In this document: in pieces, positions 16,394 to 25,594 of the stretch | Numbering within the stretch: the stretch's first letter is position 1 | Layout of the letters: the number at the start of each line of letters is the position of its first letter | The notes under the pieces: model-generated | Told to the model about the DNA's origin: nothing | Databases searched by the model: none | Seen by the model: only the letters and a program-made list of their open reading frames with translations | Source of the DNA: Maricaulis sp965228215 | GTDB taxonomy: Bacteria; Pseudomonadota; Alphaproteobacteria; Caulobacterales; Maricaulaceae | Direction: 5' to 3' | Assembly (NCBI GenBank): GCA_965228215.1 | Contig: OZ245800.1 | Coordinates: 2,666,001-2,730,000, forward strand | DNA length: 64,000 nucleotides | Program-made: the position numbers and the translations under genes

Positions 16394-18550
16394 ATGGCAG
16401 CCATCATCGTCTTCGGGCCGCTCCTGGCCTCCATCATTGCCGGTTTCTTCGGCAATCTGATCGGGCACCGGCCAGCCCAGATCATCACGACCGGATCCGT
16501 CGTCCTGGCGGCGATCCTGTCCTGGATTACCTTCTTCGACGTGGCCCTGGGCGGAAATACGCAGACCATCCAGCTGGCTACCTGGATGTCGGTCGGTGAT
16601 TTCGACGTCAGCTGGGCGATCAAGCTCGACACGCTGTCGGCCACGATGCTGATCGTGGTGAACACGGTGTCGGCGCTCGTGCACATCTATTCCTGGGGCT
16701 ACATGTCCAAGGATCCGCACCGCGCGCGCTTCTTCTCCTACCTGTCGCTCTTCACCTTCGCGATGCTGGCGCTGGTGACCGCCGACAACTTCCTCCAGCT
16801 CTTCTTCGGCTGGGAAGGCGTGGGCCTGGCGTCCTATCTGCTGATCGGCTTTTGGTACAAGAAGAAGTCGGCCAATGACGCGGCCATCAAGGCCTTCGTG
16901 ACCAACCGCGTGGGCGATTTCGGCTTTGCCCTGGGCATCATGGCGGTGTTCTACGTCTTCGGCTCGGTCGAGTTCGACACGGTCTTCGCCGCCATGGGCG
17001 AACACCAGGACACGGTGTTGTCCTTCCTGGGCATGCAATTCAACGCGATAGAATTGATCGCCTTCCTGCTGTTCATCGGCGCGATGGGCAAGTCGGCGCA
17101 ATTCTTCCTGCACGTCTGGCTGCCGGACGCCATGGAAGGCCCGACGCCGGTTTCGGCCCTCATCCACGCCGCCACCATGGTGACGGCCGGTGTCTTCCTG
17201 GTCTGCCGGGCTTTCCCGATCTACGAGCTGGCGCCGAATGCCTCGGCCTTCGTGACGGTGATCGGTGCGACCACGGCGCTGTTCGCGGCGACCGTCGGCC
17301 TTGCGCAGAACGACATCAAGCGCGTGATTGCCTATTCGACCTGTTCGCAGCTGGGCTACATGTTCTTCGCCGCGGGCCTGGGTCTGTACTCGGCCGCGAT
17401 GTTCCACCTGTTCACGCACGCCTTCTTCAAGGCTCTGCTCTTCCTTGGTGCCGGCGCCGTCATTCACGGTCTGCACGACGAGCAGGACATGCGGAATATG
17501 GGCGGTCTTTACAAGATGATGCCCATGACGTGGATCCTGATGCTGGTCGGCACTTTGGCGCTGACCGGTGTGGGCCTGCCGCCCTTCACGCTCTTCGGTA
17601 TCGAGATGGGCGGGATCGGTTTCGCCGGTTTCTACTCGAAGGACATGATCATCGAGGAAGCCTTCATGATGGGGCAGGAAGGCCTGTTCTTCGGAATGGA
17701 GGCCTTCTGGGTCGGCGTCTTCGCTGCGCTCCTGACGAGTTTCTACTCCTGGCGCCTCGTCTTCATGACCTTCCACGGCACCTTCCGCGGCAAGCAGTCC
17801 GATTACGACCACGCCCATGACAGCGGCTGGGTCATGACCGGCCCGCTGGTCCTGCTGGCCATCGGTGCCGTGTTTGCCGGTGCGCTGTTCAAGGACAATT
17901 TTGTCGGCAAGGAAGCTTTCGGCTTCTGGGGTGAATCCCTGCCGGCGGGTCCGTATGCCGAGGGCAATTACCCGGAATACGCCGAAGCCTATCGCAGCGG
18001 CGGATCCTATGGCGATGCGGCCTACGGCGATGAAAGCCATGCCGCTGACGATCATGCTGCCGACGAGCACGCCGCTGATGCCGAACACGCCGCTCCGGCG
18101 GCCGGTTACGGCGAGGAGGCGCATGCCGATGATGGTCATCACGAGGGTCATCATCCGCCGACCTGGGTGCTCTGGGCGCCGTTCGCGGTGACCTGGCTGG
18201 GCTTCGGTGCCGCGGTCTGGTTCTACCTGATCAAGGAGGGCATGGGTGCCCGTATCGCCGCGCGCGGTGGTCCGATGCACAGCTTCCTGTCGAACAAGTG
18301 GTATTTCGACGAGATCTACCAGTTTGTCTTCGTGCGCGGTTCCAAGGCGCTCGGTGACCTGTTCTGGAAAATCGGTGATGTCCGCATCATCGACGGTTTC
18401 GGTCCGAACGGTTTCGCGGCGACGACGCTCGCCACGGCCCGGCGCGTGGCCAAGGCCCAGTCCGGTTACCTCTATCACTACGCATTTGTCATGCTGATCG
18501 GCGTCCTGGCGCTCACGCTGTGGATCGTTGCCGGCGCGGGAGGCCTCTAG
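16394..18550 (+). CDS. nuoL: NADH-quinone oxidoreductase subunit L, with His-rich insert
   Basis: Antiporter-like distal membrane subunit (ND5 homologue), 718 residues, larger than the usual 610-690. The core has LFFGWEGVGLASYLLIGFW, HVWLPDAMEGPTPVSALIHA with the proton-channel Lys/His set, and IKRVIAYSTCSQLGYMF. Residues about 545-590, between late transmembrane helices, form a loop rich in His, Asp, Glu and Ala (repeats of DHAADEHAADAEHA type, then HADDGHHEGHH) that likely binds divalent metal or is simply low-complexity linker. The long lateral helix follows near the C-terminus. Confidence 0.97.
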   Translation: MAAIIVFGPLLASIIAGFFGNLIGHRPAQIITTGSVVLAAILSWITFFDVALGGNTQTIQLATWMSVGDFDVSWAIKLDTLSATMLIVVNTVSALVHIYSWGYMSKDPHRARFFSYLSLFTFAMLALVTADNFLQLFFGWEGVGLASYLLIGFWYKKKSANDAAIKAFVTNRVGDFGFALGIMAVFYVFGSVEFDTVFAAMGEHQDTVLSFLGMQFNAIELIAFLLFIGAMGKSAQFFLHVWLPDAMEGPTPVSALIHAATMVTAGVFLVCRAFPIYELAPNASAFVTVIGATTALFAATVGLAQNDIKRVIAYSTCSQLGYMFFAAGLGLYSAAMFHLFTHAFFKALLFLGAGAVIHGLHDEQDMRNMGGLYKMMPMTWILMLVGTLALTGVGLPPFTLFGIEMGGIGFAGFYSKDMIIEEAFMMGQEGLFFGMEAFWVGVFAALLTSFYSWRLVFMTFHGTFRGKQSDYDHAHDSGWVMTGPLVLLAIGAVFAGALFKDNFVGKEAFGFWGESLPAGPYAEGNYPEYAEAYRSGGSYGDAAYGDESHAADDHAADEHAADAEHAAPAAGYGEEAHADDGHHEGHHPPTWVLWAPFAVTWLGFGAAVWFYLIKEGMGARIAARGGPMHSFLSNKWYFDEIYQFVFVRGSKALGDLFWKIGDVRIIDGFGPNGFAATTLATARRVAKAQSGYLYHYAFVMLIGVLALTLWIVAGAGGL

Positions 18551-18551
18551 A

Positions 18552-20075
18552 ATGTTCGCCGATATCGCCGGAATTGACGGCTTCCTCTCAATCCTGACCT
18601 TCACGCCCGCGATCGGCGCGCTGATCATTGCGATCTTCCGCTTCGCCGCGCGTCCTGAAGACCAGGACCAGATGGACAAGAACTGGCGCGGTGTCGCCCT
18701 GATCACCACGCTGTTCACGCTGGCGCTCAGCCTGCTGCTGATGGCGGCCTTCGACCCCGAGACCGCGGATTTCCAGTTCGTGCACGAGGTCACGTGGCTC
18801 GACGAGATCGGCCTGGGCTATCGCATGGGTGTCGACGGGATCTCGATCCTGTTCATCATGCTGACGGCCTTCCTGATGCCGATCTGTATCCTGGCCTCCA
18901 ACGCCATCAAGACGCGTGTCGCCGATTACATGATCGCCTTCCTGCTGCTGGAAACGCTGATGATCGGCGTGTTCACGGCGCTGGACCTGGTCCTCTTCTA
19001 CATCTTCTTCGAAGGCGGCCTGATCCCGATGTTCATCATCATCGGCGTGTGGGGCGGACAGAACCGGGTCTATGCCGCGTTCAAATTCTTCCTCTACACC
19101 CTGCTCGGCTCGGTGCTGATGCTGGTGGCGATGATCTTCATGTTCCTCCAGGCGGGAACCACGGACATCACGGTCCTGCTGGAGACGGATTTCGGTGTCG
19201 ATGTGCAGAAATGGCTGTGGCTGGCCTTCTTCGCTTCGTTTGCGGTGAAAATGCCGATGTGGCCGGTTCATACCTGGCTTCCGGACGCACACGTCCAGGC
19301 CCCGACGGCCGGTTCGGTCATCCTGGCCGGCGTGCTGCTGAAAATGGGTGGTTACGGCTTCCTGCGCTTCTCGCTGCCGATGTTCCCGAATGCCAGCGAC
19401 TATTTCGCGCCGCTGGTCTTCGCCCTGTCGATCGTGGCCATCATCTACACCTCGCTGGTGGCCTTCCGTCAGACGGACATCAAGAAGCTGATCGCCTATT
19501 CCTCGGTCGCACACATGGGTTTTGTCACCATGGGCCTGTTCGCCATGAACGAGCTCGGTGTGCAGGGCGCCATCTACCAGATGATCTCGCACGGCGTGAT
19601 CTCCGGGGCGCTCTTCCTGTGTGTCGGCGTGATCTATGACCGCATGCACACCCGCGAAATCGCCTTCTACGGCGGTCTCGTGCATCGCATGCCGGTCTAC
19701 GCGGCCATTTTCGGCCTGTTCGCCATGGCCAATGTCGGCCTTCCGGGCACGTCGGGCTTCATCGGCGAGATCATGACCATGGTCGGTGCCTTCCAGGTCA
19801 GCTGGTGGATCGCCTTCGGTGCGGCCGTCGGTGTCATCCTGTCGGCCATGTACATGCTGACTGTGTTCCGTGACGTGGTGTTCGGCGAGATCACAAATCC
19901 GAAGCTGGAAAGCATCACCGATCTGAACATGCGGGAATTCGGCATTCTCGCCGTGCTCGCCCTGTCTACCCTGATCCTCGGCGTCTTCTCGACGCTGATC
20001 ACGGATGTCACGGCGGTGTCGGTGAACAATCTGATCGACAATTATCAAACGGCGCTCGACGCCGCGGCTCAGTAA
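18552..20075 (+). CDS. nuoM: NADH-quinone oxidoreductase subunit M
   Basis: Antiporter-like proton-pumping membrane subunit (ND4 homologue), 507 residues. It has LLLETLMIGVFTALDLVLFYIFFEGGLIPMF (quoted in part; the key Glu is in FFEGGLIP), MPMWPVHTWLPDAHVQAPTAGS, and KKLIAYSSVAHMGFVTMG. The ATG at 18552 lies directly after the nuoL stop; an upstream in-frame extension into nuoL is rejected. Confidence 0.98.
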   Translation: MFADIAGIDGFLSILTFTPAIGALIIAIFRFAARPEDQDQMDKNWRGVALITTLFTLALSLLLMAAFDPETADFQFVHEVTWLDEIGLGYRMGVDGISILFIMLTAFLMPICILASNAIKTRVADYMIAFLLLETLMIGVFTALDLVLFYIFFEGGLIPMFIIIGVWGGQNRVYAAFKFFLYTLLGSVLMLVAMIFMFLQAGTTDITVLLETDFGVDVQKWLWLAFFASFAVKMPMWPVHTWLPDAHVQAPTAGSVILAGVLLKMGGYGFLRFSLPMFPNASDYFAPLVFALSIVAIIYTSLVAFRQTDIKKLIAYSSVAHMGFVTMGLFAMNELGVQGAIYQMISHGVISGALFLCVGVIYDRMHTREIAFYGGLVHRMPVYAAIFGLFAMANVGLPGTSGFIGEIMTMVGAFQVSWWIAFGAAVGVILSAMYMLTVFRDVVFGEITNPKLESITDLNMREFGILAVLALSTLILGVFSTLITDVTAVSVNNLIDNYQTALDAAAQ

Positions 20076-20087
20076 GAGAGGCCTGCC

Positions 20088-21530
20088 ATGACGGCGGATA
20101 TGCTTTCACAAACGCTCACGCTTCTGACCCCGGAACTCATCCTGGCGGTCGGAGCCATGGCCTTGCTGATGCTGGGTGTCTTCACGCAGGGCGAGGCGGC
20201 GACCCGGCTGGTCTCGCTGCTGACGGTCGTGATGATGATCGGCGCCGGCGCTGCCGCGCTGTTCATGACGGGCGAGGGCGGGCAAGCCTTCGGCGGGTCC
20301 TTCGTGGTCGATTCCCTGTCGCAGTTTGCCAAGGTGGCGATCGCACTCGCCTCGGCCATGGCCCTGTTGATGGCTATGCCGTATCTGAATTCGGAACGGC
20401 TCTCCAAGTTCGAATTCCCCATCCTCGCGGCGTTGGCCGTGACGGGCATGATGATGATGGTCTCCGCCAATGACCTCATCTCCATGTATATGGGCGTGGA
20501 ACTGCAATCCCTGGCGCTCTACGTGCTCGCGGCCTTCAATCGGGACAGCCTGCGTGCCTCCGAAGCCGGCCTGAAATATTTCGTTCTCGGCGCGCTGTCC
20601 TCGGGCCTTCTGCTCTACGGCGCATCCCTGGTTTACGGTTTTGCGGGTTCGACCGGTTTCAACGAGATCGCCATTGCCGTGGAAGCAGGACCGTCCGTCG
20701 GCCTCGTTTTCGGCCTGGTGTTCGTGATTTGCGGCCTGGCCTTCAAGGTCTCCGCCGCTCCCTTCCACATGTGGACGCCCGACGTTTATGAAGGCGCACC
20801 GACCCCGGTGACGGCCTTCTTTGCGACGGCCCCCAAGTTTGCTGCCATCGTTCTGCTCGCCCGCATCCTGGTCGAGCCGTTCGGCGGCATGGTCGACCAG
20901 TGGGGTGATGTGATCTGGATCATCGCGGTCCTGTCCATGGCCGTGGGTGCCTTCGGCGCCCTGACGCAGCAGAATATCAAACGCCTGATGGCCTATTCCT
21001 CGATCAGCAATATGGGCTATGCGCTTGTTGCGATCGCGGCTGCCAGCCAGACCGGGATCTGGGCGCTGCTGGTCTTCATGTCGCTCTACATGATCGGGGT
21101 GATCGGAACCTTCGGTGCCATCCTGTCCATGCGTACCAAGGAAGGCATGGTCGAGCAGATCGATGATCTTGCGGGTCTTGCCCAGCGCAATCCGGGCCTG
21201 GGCTGGTCGATCACCGCGCTAATGTTCTCGGTGGCGGGTCTGCCCTTCATGGTCGGTTTCTTCGGCAAGTTCTTCGTGATCTTCGCCGCGGTCCAGTCCG
21301 ACCTGATCATCCTGTCCGTGCTGGCCGTGCTCTTCTCGGTGGTGTCTGCGGGTTATTATCTGCGCATCGTGAAAGTCATGTGGTTCGACTCGTCCGAGGT
21401 CGAATTCGTGCCCGCCGCCATGAGCATCTACTGGGTGACGCGGATTGCCGGCCTGTCGACGGTCCTGTTGCTGCCGGTCCTGGGCTGGCTGCTCTACCGC
21501 GCCGTCAATGTCGGCACGGCAGTGCTCTGA
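20088..21530 (+). CDS. nuoN: NADH-quinone oxidoreductase subunit N
   Basis: Antiporter-like membrane subunit (ND2 homologue), 480 residues, last gene of the nuo set. Motifs: SMYMGVELQSLALYVLAAF with the channel Glu, SAAPFHMWTPDVYEGAPTPV with the Lys/His path, and KRLMAYSSISNMGYALV. It is followed 2 bp later by birA, so the operon may continue into the birA-coaX-rnj group. Confidence 0.98.
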   Translation: MTADMLSQTLTLLTPELILAVGAMALLMLGVFTQGEAATRLVSLLTVVMMIGAGAAALFMTGEGGQAFGGSFVVDSLSQFAKVAIALASAMALLMAMPYLNSERLSKFEFPILAALAVTGMMMMVSANDLISMYMGVELQSLALYVLAAFNRDSLRASEAGLKYFVLGALSSGLLLYGASLVYGFAGSTGFNEIAIAVEAGPSVGLVFGLVFVICGLAFKVSAAPFHMWTPDVYEGAPTPVTAFFATAPKFAAIVLLARILVEPFGGMVDQWGDVIWIIAVLSMAVGAFGALTQQNIKRLMAYSSISNMGYALVAIAAASQTGIWALLVFMSLYMIGVIGTFGAILSMRTKEGMVEQIDDLAGLAQRNPGLGWSITALMFSVAGLPFMVGFFGKFFVIFAAVQSDLIILSVLAVLFSVVSAGYYLRIVKVMWFDSSEVEFVPAAMSIYWVTRIAGLSTVLLLPVLGWLLYRAVNVGTAVL

Positions 21531-21532
21531 GC

Positions 21533-22291
21533 TTGACCGCGGACGCGCCGCGCCTCGTCTGGCTGGACGAGGCCGCATCCACCAACAGCGAAGCCCGTGA
21601 CCGGGCCCAGGCGGGCGAGCGTGGTCCCGTCTGGATAGCCGCGCGCCGGCAGACTGCTGGCCGCGGCCGTCGCGGCCGGGCCTGGACCGGGCTGGACGGC
21701 AATCTCTTCACGACCGGACTGTTCACACTGCAGGGAGATCCCGCGCGTGCAGCCGAGCTCTCCTTCGCCGCTGCCCTGGCTGTTGCCGAGGTTTGCGACA
21801 GCGCCAGCGGCAATCCCGATCGGACCCGTCTGAAATGGCCCAATGACGTCCTGTTCGACGGCCGCAAGCTGGCGGGCATCCTGCTCGAATCCGGACAGGC
21901 GCCCGGCGGCGGTCTCTGGCTGGCCGTCGGGATCGGCCTCAACCTCACCGGATCGCCGACGGATGTGGAACGCCCCGCCATCTCGCTGCACGAAGCAGGG
22001 ATCGAGCTCAACCGGGAAACGGCGCTGGAACGCCTTGCGGCCGCCTTCGACCGGATTCGCCTGAGATGGCTCACCCAGGGTTTCGGTGTGGTCCGGGATC
22101 TCTGGCTGGCGCGTGCCTACGGGCTGGGCGAGCGTTGCGAGGCCCGGCTCAGCGATGAGACATTGACGGGCGTTTTCGCCGATCTCGGTCCGGATGGCGC
22201 AATGCGACTGGACTTGGACACGGGCGGGCGGCGATATATCTCGGCGGGGGACGTGTTTTTCCCCGACAGCCCGACAAGCACGACTGGATAG
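21533..22291 (+). CDS. birA: Biotin-[acetyl-CoA-carboxylase] ligase, monofunctional (BirA)
   Basis: This enzyme activates biotin to biotinyl-5'-AMP and transfers it to biotin carboxyl carrier protein. It is 252 residues. The adenylate loop GRGRRGRAWTG (residues 44-54) and KWPNDVLFDGRKLAGILLE are diagnostic. It starts directly with the catalytic domain, with no N-terminal helix-turn-helix, so it is not a biotin repressor of the E. coli type. The only suitable start is a TTG at 21533, 2 bp after nuoN. Its 3' end is followed 3 bp later by coaX. The pairing with bioF/bioA elsewhere in the window is not an operon. Confidence 0.93.
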   Translation: MTADAPRLVWLDEAASTNSEARDRAQAGERGPVWIAARRQTAGRGRRGRAWTGLDGNLFTTGLFTLQGDPARAAELSFAAALAVAEVCDSASGNPDRTRLKWPNDVLFDGRKLAGILLESGQAPGGGLWLAVGIGLNLTGSPTDVERPAISLHEAGIELNRETALERLAAAFDRIRLRWLTQGFGVVRDLWLARAYGLGERCEARLSDETLTGVFADLGPDGAMRLDLDTGGRRYISAGDVFFPDSPTSTTG

Positions 22292-22294
22292 GCC

Positions 22295-23071
22295 ATGCTG
22301 CTAGCGATCGATTGCGGTAATACCAACACGCTCTTTGCCATTCATGACGGCGAGGACTGGTGCGCCCAGTGGCGGTCCGGCACGGATTCGACCCGCACGG
22401 CCGACGAACACGCTGTCTGGCTCTCCCAGCTGATGGCCCTGCAGGGCTTCAAGTTCGAGGATGTCACCGGCTGCGTAATCTCCACCGTGGTGCCGCAGGC
22501 CCTGTTCAATCTGCGAAATCTCTCGCGCCGCTATTTCGAGTGCGAGCCCGTGATCGTCGGCGAGAATGGCGTGGATCTCGATATCGAGGTCCGCCTGGAA
22601 AGACCTCAGGACGCCGGTGCCGACCGTCTCGTGAACGCCTTGGGCGCACGCACAGCCTATGACGGCGCGCTGATCATCATCGACAGCGGCACGGCGACCA
22701 CGTTCGACATCATTGCGGCAGACGGTGCCTTCGAGGGCGGTATCATCGCGCCGGGCATCAACCTGTCCATGCAGGCCCTGCACGCCGCCGCGGCGAAACT
22801 GCCGCGGGTGGCAATCGCCAAGCCGGATCGCGTGATCGGCCGCGATACGGTCAGTGCCATGCAATCGGGTGTGTTCTGGGGCTATATCGACCTGATCGAC
22901 GGTCTGGTTGAGCGCATCAAGTCAGAGTATTCCGCGCCCATGACCGTGGTGGCCACGGGGGGCGTTGTCTCGCTGTTCGATGGGGCCTCGCGCACGATCG
23001 AGCATTACGATCCCGACCTGACAATTCGCGGCCTGCTGGCCGTCTGGCGCAAGAATGGCGGTGACGCTTGA
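22295..23071 (+). CDS. coaX: Type III pantothenate kinase (CoaX)
   Basis: Phosphorylates pantothenate in the first step of coenzyme A synthesis; an ASKHA-fold kinase of 258 residues. It shows MLLAIDCGNTNTLFAI (phosphate-1 loop), GADRLVNALGA, IIDSGTATTFDI (phosphate-2) and GGIIAPGINLSMQAL. Type III enzymes need a monovalent cation and resist CoA feedback (family knowledge). Its stop overlaps the TTG start of the RNase J gene by 4 bp. Confidence 0.97.
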   Translation: MLLAIDCGNTNTLFAIHDGEDWCAQWRSGTDSTRTADEHAVWLSQLMALQGFKFEDVTGCVISTVVPQALFNLRNLSRRYFECEPVIVGENGVDLDIEVRLERPQDAGADRLVNALGARTAYDGALIIIDSGTATTFDIIAADGAFEGGIIAPGINLSMQALHAAAAKLPRVAIAKPDRVIGRDTVSAMQSGVFWGYIDLIDGLVERIKSEYSAPMTVVATGGVVSLFDGASRTIEHYDPDLTIRGLLAVWRKNGGDA

Positions 23072-24747
23072 GCGGAAATACCCCTGACAGTCTCATCTTC
23101 CTGCCGCTGGGCGGATCCGATGAGATCGGCATGAATCTCAATCTCTACGGCTATGGCCCCGAGCATGATCGCAAGTGGATCATCGTCGATTGCGGCGTGA
23201 CTTTCGGTGATCTCTCGACGCCGGGCGTGGACCTGATCATGCCGGACCCGGCCTTCATCGAGGAACGGGCCGACAATCTGCTCGGTATGGTACTTACCCA
23301 TGCCCACGAGGATCATATGGGTGCCGTGGCGCATCTCTGGCGCCGCCTGCGCTGCCCGATCTGGGCCACGCCCTTCACGGCCTGGCTGGTCCGCGACCGG
23401 CTGCATGAATTCGGTCTGGAAGACGAGGTAGAGCTGCACGAGATCGCACTCGACAGCCGTTTCGATCTCGGCCCCTTCGATATCCAGCTGGTCACGCTGA
23501 CCCATTCCATTCCCGAACCCAATGGTCTGGCCGTCCGCACGCCCGCGGGCCTCGTCCTGCATACCGGCGACTGGAAGATCGATCCTGACCCGCTGATCGG
23601 CGAGAAGACGGACGTGTCCGCGCTCACCGCCATGGGCGAGGAGGGCGTTCTCGCCATGGTGTGCGACAGCACCAATGTCTTTTCCGAGGGTGAGGCCGGT
23701 TCCGAAGCGGATGTGCGCGAGGAATTGATCAAGGTTGTCGGCGAGCAGTCCGGCAAGGTCGCGATCGCGGCCTTTGCGTCGAATGTCGCCCGGCTCCAGT
23801 CGGCGATCGAGGCCGCCGAGGCCAATGGCCGCCAGGTCTGCCTGGTCGGGCGTTCCATGCTGCGCATGACATCCGCCGCCAAGGCGGTCGGCCTGTTGCA
23901 GCATGTGCGCGATTTCGTGGATGTCGAGGAAGCCGGCTATATCCCGGACGACAAAATCCTCTATTTGTGCACGGGCAGCCAGGGCGAGCCGCGCGCCGCA
24001 CTGTCCCGGATCGCAGAGGGCTCGCACCGTTTCGTGACGCTCGGCCCTGGTGACAGCGTGATCTTCTCGAGCCGTGTAATACCCGGCAATGAGATCGGGA
24101 TTTTCGACCTTCAGAACCGCCTGGCCGAACGTGGTGTCGAGATCATCACCGAGAAGGATCGTCCGATCCACGTGTCCGGTCACCCGTGCCGCGACGAGCT
24201 GGCGCAGATGTATGCCTGGGCCAAGCCAAGCGTGGCAATCCCGGTGCATGGCGAGCGCCGGCATCTCATCGAGCATGCCCGTTTCGCCAAATCCCTGCAG
24301 GTGCCGCACACCGTCACGGTGCGCAATGGCGACATGGTCGAACTGCGCGCGGATGGCGGTGCGTCGATTGTCGATGAAGTGCCCGCCGGCCGTATGCATC
24401 TCGACGGGAATTTCCTGGTACCGGCGGACGCACCCTCCATGCGCGAGCGCCGCAAACTGTCCTGGGGCGGACAGGTGAGTGTCGCCCTGGCCGTCACCGA
24501 GAAGGGCGAACTCGCCAGCGGGCCGGACATCCGTTCGCTGGGCGTGCCGGAAAACGAATTGCTGTCGATTGAGGACTTTTATGAAGCGCTCGCCGATGCC
24601 GGCGAACGGGCCTTCGATTCCCTCTCGTCACGCGCGCGCCGCGATCCCGAACAGGTCGAGGAAGAGGTGCGGATCGCCGTGCGCCGGGAAGCCAACCGGA
24701 TCTGGGGCAAGAAACCCATCGTCGACGTGATGGTGCTGGAAGTCTGA
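23068..24747 (+). CDS. rnj: Ribonuclease J
   Basis: Metallo-beta-lactamase/beta-CASP ribonuclease (endo- and 5'-exonuclease), 559 residues, for rRNA/mRNA maturation and decay. LTHAHEDHMGAVAHLW carries the HxHxDH zinc motif. The beta-CASP part has VCDSTNVFSEGEAGSE, YLCTGSQGEPRAALSRI and VSGHPCRDELAQM. The N-terminus PLGGSDEIGMNLNLYG is typical. The start is a TTG overlapping coaX; an internal ATG would delete the conserved first strand. Confidence 0.96.
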   Translation: MSGNTPDSLIFLPLGGSDEIGMNLNLYGYGPEHDRKWIIVDCGVTFGDLSTPGVDLIMPDPAFIEERADNLLGMVLTHAHEDHMGAVAHLWRRLRCPIWATPFTAWLVRDRLHEFGLEDEVELHEIALDSRFDLGPFDIQLVTLTHSIPEPNGLAVRTPAGLVLHTGDWKIDPDPLIGEKTDVSALTAMGEEGVLAMVCDSTNVFSEGEAGSEADVREELIKVVGEQSGKVAIAAFASNVARLQSAIEAAEANGRQVCLVGRSMLRMTSAAKAVGLLQHVRDFVDVEEAGYIPDDKILYLCTGSQGEPRAALSRIAEGSHRFVTLGPGDSVIFSSRVIPGNEIGIFDLQNRLAERGVEIITEKDRPIHVSGHPCRDELAQMYAWAKPSVAIPVHGERRHLIEHARFAKSLQVPHTVTVRNGDMVELRADGGASIVDEVPAGRMHLDGNFLVPADAPSMRERRKLSWGGQVSVALAVTEKGELASGPDIRSLGVPENELLSIEDFYEALADAGERAFDSLSSRARRDPEQVEEEVRIAVRREANRIWGKKPIVDVMVLEV

Positions 24748-24760
24748 AGGAGTTGAAGAC

Positions 24761-25180
24761 ATGAAGATCGGACGTTTGAACCATGTCGGCATCGCGGTCC
24801 CGGACATCGAGGCGGCCAAGCAGACCTATGCGGATCTCTACGGTGCCACCAACGCGACGCCGACCAAGGATTTCCCCAAGCTGGGTGTGCGGGTTTCCTT
24901 TGTCAGCCTGGAGAATTCCGAGCTCGAACTACTCGAACCGCTCGGTGCCGAAAGCCCGGTGCACAAATTCCTTGAGCGCAATCCCAAGGGCGGACAGCAC
25001 CATCTGTGTTTCGAAGTGCCGGACATCATCGCTGCACGCGATGCCATGATCGAGCGCGGCGCCACTGTACTGGGCACGGGCGAGCCCTATATCGGCGCTC
25101 ATGGCGTGCCGGTGATCTTCATCCACCCGAAGAACACGCACGGCCAGCTCATTGAGCTGATGCAGGAGCCGGATCATTGA
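24761..25180 (+). CDS. mce: Methylmalonyl-CoA epimerase
   Basis: Interconverts (R)- and (S)-methylmalonyl-CoA in propionate catabolism; a 139-residue vicinal-oxygen-chelate fold. It shows LNHVGIAVPDIEAAKQTYADL with the first metal His, GGQHHLCFEVPDI with the second, and FIHPKNTHGQLIELMQEP with the metal Glu. AGGAG precedes the ATG. It is the usual companion of RNase J and DUF1467/proS genes in alphaproteobacteria. Confidence 0.95.
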   Translation: MKIGRLNHVGIAVPDIEAAKQTYADLYGATNATPTKDFPKLGVRVSFVSLENSELELLEPLGAESPVHKFLERNPKGGQHHLCFEVPDIIAARDAMIERGATVLGTGEPYIGAHGVPVIFIHPKNTHGQLIELMQEPDH

Positions 25181-25521
25181 TGCGTTATCTGAGTTACATC
25201 CCCATCGTCATCGCCGGCGCCCTGTGGCTCTCCGGTTTCTTCATCCGTGACGGTGGTGTGGGTGTCGTGAACGGGTTGGTCGTGTTCGCGATCACCTGGT
25301 GGCTGGTCATCTTCATCATGCTGCCCATCGGTGTGCGCAGCCAGGAAGAGAGCGGCGAGGTGGTCGAGGGCAGCGAGCCGGGTGCTCCTGTCGCGCCAAT
25401 GCTGGCCAAGAAAGCCTGGTGGACAACCATCACCACCTCGGTGGTCTGGATCGTGTACTACGTGATCACCGAGAGCGGCGTGATGGCGCAATTCATGCCC
25501 ACCAACGGCTTCTGGGATTGA
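25180..25521 (+). CDS. DUF1467 family membrane protein
   Basis: This 113-residue protein has hydrophobic segments at about 5-22, 30-50 and 84-105. The N-terminal half shows the DUF1467 pattern (VNGLVVFAITWWLVIFIMLPIGVRSQEE, quoted as VFAITWWLVIFIMLPIGVRS). Its ATG overlaps the mce stop (TGATG), so it is coupled to it. Function unknown; the family sits next to mce or proS in many alphaproteobacteria. Confidence 0.88.
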   Translation: MRYLSYIPIVIAGALWLSGFFIRDGGVGVVNGLVVFAITWWLVIFIMLPIGVRSQEESGEVVEGSEPGAPVAPMLAKKAWWTTITTSVVWIVYYVITESGVMAQFMPTNGFWD

Positions 25522-25565
25522 TCGCAAGGATCGGGTGGCCCATCCGGGTCCGCGTGTGAGATCTC

Positions 25566-25593
25566 GCAGGATAAATCCCAGAGGATATCCTGC
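25566..25593 (+). promoter_or_regulatory. Inverted repeats at the ribosome-binding site of the DUF1203 gene
   Basis: GCAGGAT (25566-25572) and ATCCTGC (25587-25593) form an inverted repeat ending 1 bp before the ATG. It overlaps a perfect 10-bp palindrome AGGATATCCT (25582-25591) that contains the probable Shine-Dalgarno GAGGAT. The two foldings exclude each other. It could be an operator or a translational control site. Confidence 0.35.
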
Positions 25594-25594
25594 C

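Noticed and set aside
15902..18793. A 963-codon minus-strand open frame opposite nuoJ-nuoM
   Set aside because: Same shadow effect; composition is dominated by His, Asp, Glu, Gln and Arg, with no domain, and it spans several real genes.
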